Assembly (NCBI GenBank): GCA_036250195.1
Contig: JAVHZZ010000003.1
Location: forward strand, 16,103,004-16,167,003
Length of the DNA: 64,000 bases
Reading direction: 5' to 3'
Source: Mixophyes australis
Lineage: Eukaryota; Chordata; Amphibia; Anura; Limnodynastidae
Shown here: positions 58,103 to 64,000 of the stretch, one piece after another
Numbering within the stretch: position 1 is the stretch's first letter
How the letters are laid out: each line of letters begins with the position of its first letter
Notes under the pieces: model-generated
Told to the model about the DNA's origin: nothing
The model's database searches: none
What the model saw: only the letters and a program-made list of their open reading frames with translations
Made by a program: the position numbers and the translations under genes

Positions 58103-59644
58103 TAGAGATGAGCGGACTCGGATATCTGAAATCCGAGCCCACCCGAACGTTGCCGATCCGAGCCGGATCCGAGACAGATCCGGGTATTCCCGCCAATTGC
58201 AAAACTGAAACCGAGGCTCTGAGTCATAATCCCACTGTCGGATCTCGCGATACTCGTATTCTATAAATTCCCCGCTAGCCTCCGCCATCTTCACTCGGGC
58301 ATTGATCAGGGTAGAGAGAGGTTGTTAGGTGGTCCTCTGTCCTGCTATATCTCGTGCTGTGCTGTGCTGTGTTCTGCTCAGTCCAGTGGTGCTGTGTCCT
58401 GTGCTCTGTCCTTCTGAGTTCAGTGCTGCTGCTGGGTCCTGTGCTGTGTCCTGTTCAGTCCAGTGGTGCTGTGTCCTGTGCTCTGTCCTTCTAAGGGCAT
58501 TGTTATTTCCCCATTATTCCCAAGTTATAAAAATTTTTAAAAAAAAGTTATAAAAAATAAATAAATAAAATAATTATAAAAAAAAGAAATTAAAAAAAAA
58601 TATCCAAAAACAATCCTGCAGTATAAGTCCAGTGGTACTGCAATATTACAAAGTTCACTGATTCTGCAGTATAAGTCCATTGGTACTGCTATATTACAAA
58701 GTTCACTGATTCAGCAGTATAAGTCCAGTGGTACTGCAATATTACAAAGTTCACTGATTCAGCAGTATAAGTCCAGTGGTACTGCAATATTACAAAGTTC
58801 ACTGATTCAGCAGTATAAGTCCAGTGGTACTGCAATATTACAAAGTTCACTGATTCAGCAGTATAAGTCCAGTGGTACTGCTATATTACAAAGTTCACTG
58901 ATTCAGCAGTATAAGTCCAGTGGTACTCTCCTGTGCCGCATATAATTTTTAAAGGCTTTGCCAAGTGTGTGTGGCTTAGGGGTACGCTCTCTTGTGCTAC
59001 ATATAATGGAAAACAAAAATTTGGAGGATAAAGTAGGGAAAGATCAAGACCCACTTCCTCCTAATGCTGAAGCTGCTGTCACTAGTCATGACATAGACGA
59101 TGAAATGCCATCAACGTCGTCTGGCAAGCCCGATGCCCAATCTCCTAGTACAGGACATGTAAAATCCAAAAAGCCCAAGTTCTCAAAAAGTAGCAAAAAG
59201 AGAAACTTGAAATCATCTGAGGAGAAACGTAAAGTTGGCAATATGCCATTTACGACACGTAGTGGCTGTTGACTGTTCCCGGTCCCGGTACCAAATTGTG
59301 TACCGGGACCACTGCACTATGCAGTCCAGAAAGCTACCTCGGTGAAACATTTTGGACTAAAAACAATATTGTGAGGTGTGAGGTGTTCAGAATAGACTTG
59401 GAATTAGTGGAAATGATTGTTATTGAATGTTATTGAGGTTAATAATAGTGTAGGAGTGAAAATAAACCAAAAAACTTGATTTTAACACTTTTTTTGTTTT
59501 TTTCAAAATAAATTCGAATCCAAAACCTTAAATCCGAACCAAAACCTTTCGTCAGGTGTTTTGCGAAACAAATCCGAACCCAAAACCTCAAGCAAATCCG
59601 AATCCAAAACACGAGACACCAAAAGTGGCCGGTGCACATCCCTA
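58103..59644 (+). mobile_element. Deleted nonautonomous derivative of hAT 2
   Basis: The 1542-bp element is flanked by ctgcaaac at 58095-58102 and 59645-59652. Its two ends match those of the 7.8-kb hAT (ctcggat.t.tgaaatccgag on the left, ggtgcacatcccta on the right). The interior keeps the ctgtgtcctgtgctctg region, seven copies of a roughly 49-bp repeat (58616-58925) and the first 88 codons of the transposase, and then jumps to the 3' repeat region. It would need the transposase of a full copy to move. Confidence 0.92.
59006..59272 (+). pseudogene. Transposase N-terminal fragment in hAT derivative
   Basis: 88 codons from ATG 59006, nearly identical to the start of the transposase at 47782, ending at a TGA created by the deletion junction after TTRSG. 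It includes the acidic and basic low-complexity part but no BED finger or catalytic core. Confidence 0.88.
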
Positions 59645-59652
59645 CTGCAAAC

Positions 59653-60460
59653 ACATGAGAGGGTAATTAGACTTGCTGTTTAGACCTCCTATCTCTGCAA
59701 AACTCAGGAAATCACAGATTGATGTGAATTTTGTTAATGCTTAAAGGTGCGTTAACGCCAAGTCTGGAGAATATATCACATCCTGATGATAAATTATCTG
59801 ATGTAACCTCAGACATTTTGGTTTACCCCCTGAAAACATATGAGTCATAAACTGTATAAAAAGAGTTGTTTGACCATGTTTTATATTATTCCATCTGTAT
59901 CGTCTGGAAAGATTGCTAGTACCTTAAAATGGCATATAACTGTCCTTATTAGGACTACTTGAGCTAGTAAAACATCACTGCTTCAAGATCCTGCTTTGAT
60001 GCCTACTTACCTGCGTAAATTCCTGTGACCTACAGTTTAGACCTAATCCGTTATCCGCCACTTCTGAGGTTGGGACCCAGCATCCAGTATCACCACTCTG
60101 CTCGCTACCTTGCAGCTCTGGCCAGTGTGATAGGCCAGGGGGAGCCATCCACAGGAACTCTGAGCTAAACGAAGAGATCAGGTGTACCATCCCAGGTACC
60201 CAGTAAGTGAGTACACTAGCATTGAGAGTTAACCAGAAGGAATCATTTCTAGGTGTTGTTGAAGGAGCTTAGTGATGGCAGTAGCAAGCCCTTCCTACTG
60301 CATTTAGAGGGGTGCAATTTGGGATAAAGAAATGGGACATGGCATGGCAAGCCCAGCCAGTCCCCTTCAGCATGGGCAGAGTGGCATAGAAGGTCCATCC
60401 TGTCACAGTTGGATTCCAGAATTATTTGATGTGAGTAACAATATTCAGATCATCACATCA
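59653..60460. other. Anonymous spacer
   Basis: No coding region is supported. The composition near 60000-60300 is more balanced than the AT-rich surroundings and may derive from an old repeat not otherwise present in the window. Confidence 0.35.
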
Positions 60461-60847
60461 GGGCAGCACAGTGGCTTAGTGGTTAGCACTTCTGCCTCAC
60501 AGCACTGGGGTCATGAGTTTGATTCCCGTCCAAGGTCTTAACTGTCTAGAGCAGGCTTGGCTAACCTGTGGCACTCCAGGTGTTGTGAAACTACAAGCCC
60601 CAGCATACTTTGCCAATATATAGCAGCCTTTTGCTGGAAGGGTATGCTGGGACTTGTAGTTTCACAACACCTGGAATGCCACAGGTCAGCCAAGACTGGT
60701 CTAAAGTTTGTATGTTCTGCCCGTGCATGGGTTTCCCCTCACTCAAAATACATACTAGTATGTTAATTGGTTGCTATCAAATTGACCTTGGTCTCTCTTA
60801 GTGTGTGTGTGTTTGTTAGGGAATTTAGACTTCAAGCTCAAATGGGG
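60461..60847 (+). repeat. tRNA-derived SINE interrupted by a foldback element
   Basis: The head has an A-box-like tggcttagtgg (about 60472-60482) and a B-box-like gagtttgattc (60515-60525). The body resumes at 60705 with agtttgtatgttctgccc and ends near 60847 in a tail containing ttagggaatttagac. The break at 60546-60704 is a separate insertion. Related heads are at 4501 and 44011. Confidence 0.75.
60546..60704. mobile_element. Foldback MITE in the SINE
   Basis: Long inverted arms: cttggctaacctgtggc faces gccacaggtcagccaag, and aggtgttgtgaaactacaag faces cttgtagtttcacaacacct. The spacer is about 40 bases. The element is noncoding and splits an otherwise recognisable SINE. The target duplication is not clear. 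Confidence 0.82.
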
Positions 60848-61233
60848 AAATGCACAGATAAGTCCCAGGTTCACATAAGGAACAGGTCAGCAGGTTGTAT
60901 GTTGAAATAGATCTCCAGCAGCATAAATCCAGGAGCACAAACAGGAGGAAGTGACCACAGAGAATAACCTCAGGATGTGACAACAGGATGCGACAACAAT
61001 AACCAGCAATGACTGCTGGGAGGAACAGGTATATATAAGGGAAAAGAAAACAGACCCAGGTGCATGGGATAATTGGAGAAAGTGTTAACCCCTAATGCAA
61101 ACATGAAAGGCAAGGTAGCAGCACCTCTGGTGATCAGAGGTACTGCTGCAAATACACACTAATAAAGTCAAAAGGCAGGAGCTGCCAAGCAAAGCCGTAT
61201 GTACTGCAAGGGGCTTGCAGGCAGATCCTGACA
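60848..61233 (-). repeat. 3' LTR of element 3
   Basis: On the minus strand it begins TGTCAGGATCTGCC right after ggggtac. A TATA-like tatatata lies near 61031-61037. A stem of gcagcacctctg and cagaggtactgctgc occurs near 61110-61150. The far end is placed at the SINE edge and is approximate. A diverged fragment is at 29013-29400. Confidence 0.7.
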
Positions 61234-61250
61234 GTACCCCTTCCCTTAGG
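61234..61250 (-). promoter_or_regulatory. Polypurine tract of element 3
   Basis: Minus-strand ctaagggaaggggtac directly precedes the LTR start TGTCAG, with the same ggggtac-TGT junction as elements 1 and 2. It lies about 20-35 bases after the stop codon of the gag-like ORF. Confidence 0.7.
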
Positions 61251-61269
61251 GCGGATTCCAGACGCCCGA

Positions 61270-63927
61270 TTACCAAAAATGTCTAAATTCATCGGAATCA
61301 TAGTCCACAATAGGGGGCCTGGCAGAAAAGTCCTCGTCATGGGCGGAAAGGCAAAGGAGACCAGATGAAAGCTGAAGCACTGCAGAACCTCCTTTCTTTT
61401 TACATCCTCCCCTTTTATGGGACTTCCTCGGGATTGAGACCTGAGCCAACTGGGAGGAGTACAATGGTATCTCTTGGCCAGGAGAGATAGGTGGTATTGC
61501 TGACAATGCAGAGGCCCTGCAAGATGGCATAGCGGGAGGAGTTACAAACTTGCTGATTACTGCCTCAGAAAAGGATTGTAAGTCCGATAAGATGGGATGA
61601 TCTGTCTCAATAAATGGGTTTGCCCATTCCAAAGCCTCTCCCCTAAAATGGGATATTAGGAATAATACCTGTCTCTTAGGGCTACTAACAAAGCTTGGTA
61701 CGGAGGGGATCTGTGAAGCAAAAAATCTCAGAAGGGCATTCAGTTGGGAAGGATGCCCCTCAAAGAAAGGTGATGGTTCAGACTTGGCACCCTCGATAAC
61801 AGATGGTGCGGTCTTGGCGTCAGGCTTGGCAGCAGGCCCGGACTGGGCGTCAGGCTTGGCAGCAGGCCCGGACTGGGTGGCAGGCTTGGCAGCAGGCCCG
61901 GACTGGGTGGCAGGCTTGGCAGCAGGCCCGGACTGGGCGGCAGACTTGGCAGCAGGCCCGGACTGGGCGGCAGACTTGGCAGCAGGCCCGGACTGGGCGG
62001 CAGACTTGGCAGCAGGCCCGCACTGGGTGGCAGGCTTGGCAGCAGGCCCGCACTGGGTGGCAGGCTTGGTAGCAGGCCCAGACTGGGCGGCAGGCTTGGT
62101 AGCAGGCCTGGACTGGGCGGCAGGCTTGGCAGGGACAGCACTGAGAGAAGTCTCGGGGCAGACAACACTGTGAGAAACCTCGGGGCAGACAGCACTGTGA
62201 GAAGCCTCGGGGCAGACAGCACTGTGAGAAGCCTCGGGGCAGACAGCACTGTGAGAAGCCTCGGGGCAGACAGCACTGTGAGAAGCCTCGGGGCAGACAG
62301 CACTGTGAGAAGCCTCGGGGCAGACAGCACTGTGGGAAGCCTCGGGGTAGACAGCACTGTGAGAAGCCACGGGGCAGACAGCACTGTGAGAAGCCACAGA
62401 GCAGACAGCACCAAGGGGTAACTCGGGCTGAACCGCATAGAGTGGCAACTCGGGCTGAACCGCATAGAGTGGCAACTCGGGTTGAACCGCATGGACAGGT
62501 AACTCTTCTGGAGCAGACTGGAGGGACAGGACCCCCTCTGGAGCAGGCTTTAAGGGCAGCGCCCCCTCTGGAGCAGGCTTTAAGGGCAGCACCCCCTCTG
62601 GAGCAGACTGTAGCTCAGGAAGAGAGACAACGGCTGAAGACTCTGAACTGGAGACAACGGCTGAAGACTCTGAACTGGAGACAGCGGCTGAAGACTCTGA
62701 ACTGGAGAAAGCGGCTGAAGACTCGGAACTGGAGACAGCGGCTGAAGACTCGGAACTGAACACCGTGGCAGCAGAAGCAGCCTCGGGACCGGACACCGTG
62801 GCAGCAGCCTCGGGACCGGACACCGTGGCAGCAGCCTCGGGACCGGACACCGTGGCAGCAGCCTCGGGACCGGACACCGTGGCAGCAGCCTCGGGACCGG
62901 ACACCGTGGCAGCAGCCTCGGGACCGGACACCGTGGCAGCAGCCTCGGGACCGGACACCGTGGCAGCAGCCTCGGGACCGGACACAGTGGGAGCAGACTC
63001 GGGACCGGACACAGTGGCAGGAGACTCGGGACCGGACACAGTGGCAGGACCGGACACAGTGGCAGGAGACTCAGGACCGGACACAGTGGCAGGAGACTCA
63101 GGACCGGACACAGTGGCAGGAGACTCAGAGCAAGAGGCAGATGATGGCACCTCGGAGCAAGAGGCAGATGATGGCACCTCGCAACAGGAGACAGAGGCTG
63201 GCACCTCGCAACAGGAGACAGAGGCTGGCACCTCGCAACAGGAGACAGAGGCTGGCACCTCGCAACAGGAGACAGAGGCTGGCACCTCGCAACAGGAGAC
63301 AGAGGCTGGCACCTTGCAACAGGAGACAGAGGCAGCTGGCGCCTCTGGACAGGCGGCTGGAGCAGGCGCCTCTGGACAGGCGGCTGGAGCAGGCGCCTCT
63401 GGACAGGCGGCTGGAGCTGGCGCCTCTGGACAGGCAGCTGGAGCTGGCAGATTGGGTCTCTTCCCAGAGAACAGAAATGGTGGAGCATAAACAAATTTGG
63501 AATGCCGAGAGGAAACAGGGGATGGTTCAGTAAGCTGACGTGGTCTACGGATGGGACAGTCCTGCAAGAAATGTGCATTGCTGGCACAGTAGAGACACAA
63601 CTTGTTTGTTATTCTGCGACGCCGTTCCTCTTCGGTCAGATGGGGGCGTGGACCACCTGTGAACTGGGAATTTGTTACCCCATAGTTCTTATAAAACCGC
63701 AAATTTGAAGAAGCACTTTTAAGAGGTGCTGTTTGCACAGGTTCATCAGCAGAGAAGGTGGATTGAGACAGATCAGCAGCTTCTGAATTAGGAGAGACAG
63801 AATCTGACAGTCTCCTGAGTGGGTCCAAAAGCAAAGTAGAAAATTTAGCCAGCTGGGAGCGTAGCAAGATAATGTCCATCTGTAAAGTTTGTAGCAGTGG
63901 CAATTCCAAGATTGGTGAAACAGACAT
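61270..63927 (-). CDS. Element 3 gag-like protein with rearranged order and long repeats
   Basis: An open frame of about 885 codons. The likely start is ATG at 63927 (MSVSPILELP); the frame is also open upstream to 63993. Residues 1-40 are Leu-rich and probably coiled; a single CCHC knuckle, CLYCASNAHFLQDC, lies at 111-124. Residues about 161-705 consist of Ala/Pro/Ser/Val-rich tandem repeats of 9 or 10 residues. The capsid-like segment follows at about 715-800 (FFEGHPSQLNALLRFF, FLISHFRGEALEWANPF), and a basic stretch (RKSHKRGGCKKKGG) lies near the end. In a normal Gag, capsid precedes the knuckle; here the order is reversed. The stop is followed at once by a polypurine tract and LTR, so no pol lies downstream. 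It may be a nonautonomous LTR element using proteins of relatives. Function is unknown. Confidence 0.75.
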   Translation of the reverse strand: MSVSPILELPLLQTLQMDIILLRSQLAKFSTLLLDPLRRLSDSVSPNSEAADLSQSTFSADEPVQTAPLKSASSNLRFYKNYGVTNSQFTGGPRPHLTEEERRRRITNKLCLYCASNAHFLQDCPIRRPRQLTEPSPVSSRHSKFVYAPPFLFSGKRPNLPAPAACPEAPAPAACPEAPAPAACPEAPAPAACPEAPAASVSCCKVPASVSCCEVPASVSCCEVPASVSCCEVPASVSCCEVPASVSCCEVPSSASCSEVPSSASCSESPATVSGPESPATVSGPESPATVSGPATVSGPESPATVSGPESAPTVSGPEAAATVSGPEAAATVSGPEAAATVSGPEAAATVSGPEAAATVSGPEAAATVSGPEAAATVSGPEAASAATVFSSESSAAVSSSESSAAFSSSESSAAVSSSESSAVVSSSESSAVVSLPELQSAPEGVLPLKPAPEGALPLKPAPEGVLSLQSAPEELPVHAVQPELPLYAVQPELPLYAVQPELPLGAVCSVASHSAVCPVASHSAVYPEASHSAVCPEASHSAVCPEASHSAVCPEASHSAVCPEASHSAVCPEASHSAVCPEVSHSVVCPETSLSAVPAKPAAQSRPATKPAAQSGPATKPATQCGPAAKPATQCGPAAKSAAQSGPAAKSAAQSGPAAKSAAQSGPAAKPATQSGPAAKPATQSGPAAKPDAQSGPAAKPDAKTAPSVIEGAKSEPSPFFEGHPSQLNALLRFFASQIPSVPSFVSSPKRQVLFLISHFRGEALEWANPFIETDHPILSDLQSFSEAVISKFVTPPAMPSCRASALSAIPPISPGQEIPLYSSQLAQVSIPRKSHKRGGCKKKGGSAVLQLSSGLLCLSAHDEDFSARPPIVDYDSDEFRHFW
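61800..63447 (-). repeat. Coding minisatellites of 27 and 30 bp in element 3
   Basis: Successive families encode units such as PEAPAPAAC, CEVPASVSC, PESPATVSG, PEAAATVSG, SESSAAVSS, PELPLYAVQ and PEASHSAVC (9 residues), then KPAAQSGPAT-type units (10 residues). Each family has about 3 to 11 copies. Because units are multiples of three and lack stops, other frames and the opposite strand also show long ORFs, which are not genes. Confidence 0.9.
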
Positions 63928-64000
63928 GTTGCAGAAAACAAATGAAAAATTGATTGCAGAGAAAAGGTCCCAGAAATAAAACAAAACTTTCACCTGACTC

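Noticed and set aside
62580..63587. Long minus-strand ORF of 335 codons and several long plus-strand ORFs over 61740-63533
   Set aside because: They run through 27/30-bp repeats that lack stops in several frames; only the frame with knuckle and capsid motifs outside the repeats is supported.

Overview
The window is repeat-rich vertebrate DNA, most likely from an anuran amphibian (frog or toad). That rests on an intact amphibian-type bitter taste receptor gene, vertebrate (V-clade) chromodomain Ty3/gypsy retrotransposons, a degraded gamma/epsilon-like endogenous retrovirus, hAT and Tc1 transposons and a tRNA-derived SINE. The species assignment is inference. The only host gene supported with confidence is the taste receptor at 21535-22509. 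Nearly everything else is mobile DNA, its debris, or local duplications.

Layout. 1-4857: two duplicated blocks, A (1-2842) and B (2846-4857). 4858-14263: a chromodomain LTR retrotransposon (element 1) with exact 5-bp target duplications; its 3' LTR carries a nested solo LTR (11348-13286) with its own 5-bp duplication. 14264-14494: rest of block B. 14495-19924: a second, older chromodomain retrotransposon (element 2), cut off in its 3' LTR and joined to block C (19930-20700). 21535-22509: TAS2R-type receptor. 22871-24100: dead Tc1 element. 24872-27670: second copy of block A. 29013-29400: LTR fragment. 30330-41233: minus-strand endogenous retrovirus with paired LTRs and a 4-bp duplication, itself holding a hAT element (31427-34268) and a 1.1-kb near-perfect palindrome (34382-35484). 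41984-44610: second copy of block B. 46144-53957: a large hAT element with a nearly intact transposase and a 77-bp satellite array. 57093-57900: second copy of block C. 58103-59644: an internally deleted derivative of that hAT element. 60461-60847: a SINE carrying a foldback insert. 60848-64000: the 3' LTR and a giant gag-like ORF of a third LTR element (minus strand, running off the window).

How the parts work. Elements 1 and 2 have gag (CCHC), protease, reverse transcriptase, RNase H, integrase and a C-terminal chromodomain in the usual chromovirus order. In both, the sequence just after the 5' LTR is complementary to the predicted first bases of the element's own transcript, the mark of Tf1/sushi-type self-priming. 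Element 1's LTR also has four regularly spaced hairpins whose stem is kept by a compensatory change in one unit. Element 3 appears to have no pol: one gag-like ORF of about 885 codons, with the zinc knuckle before the capsid segment and about 545 residues of 9-10-residue repeats between them, runs straight to the polypurine tract. These three observations are the strongest leads.
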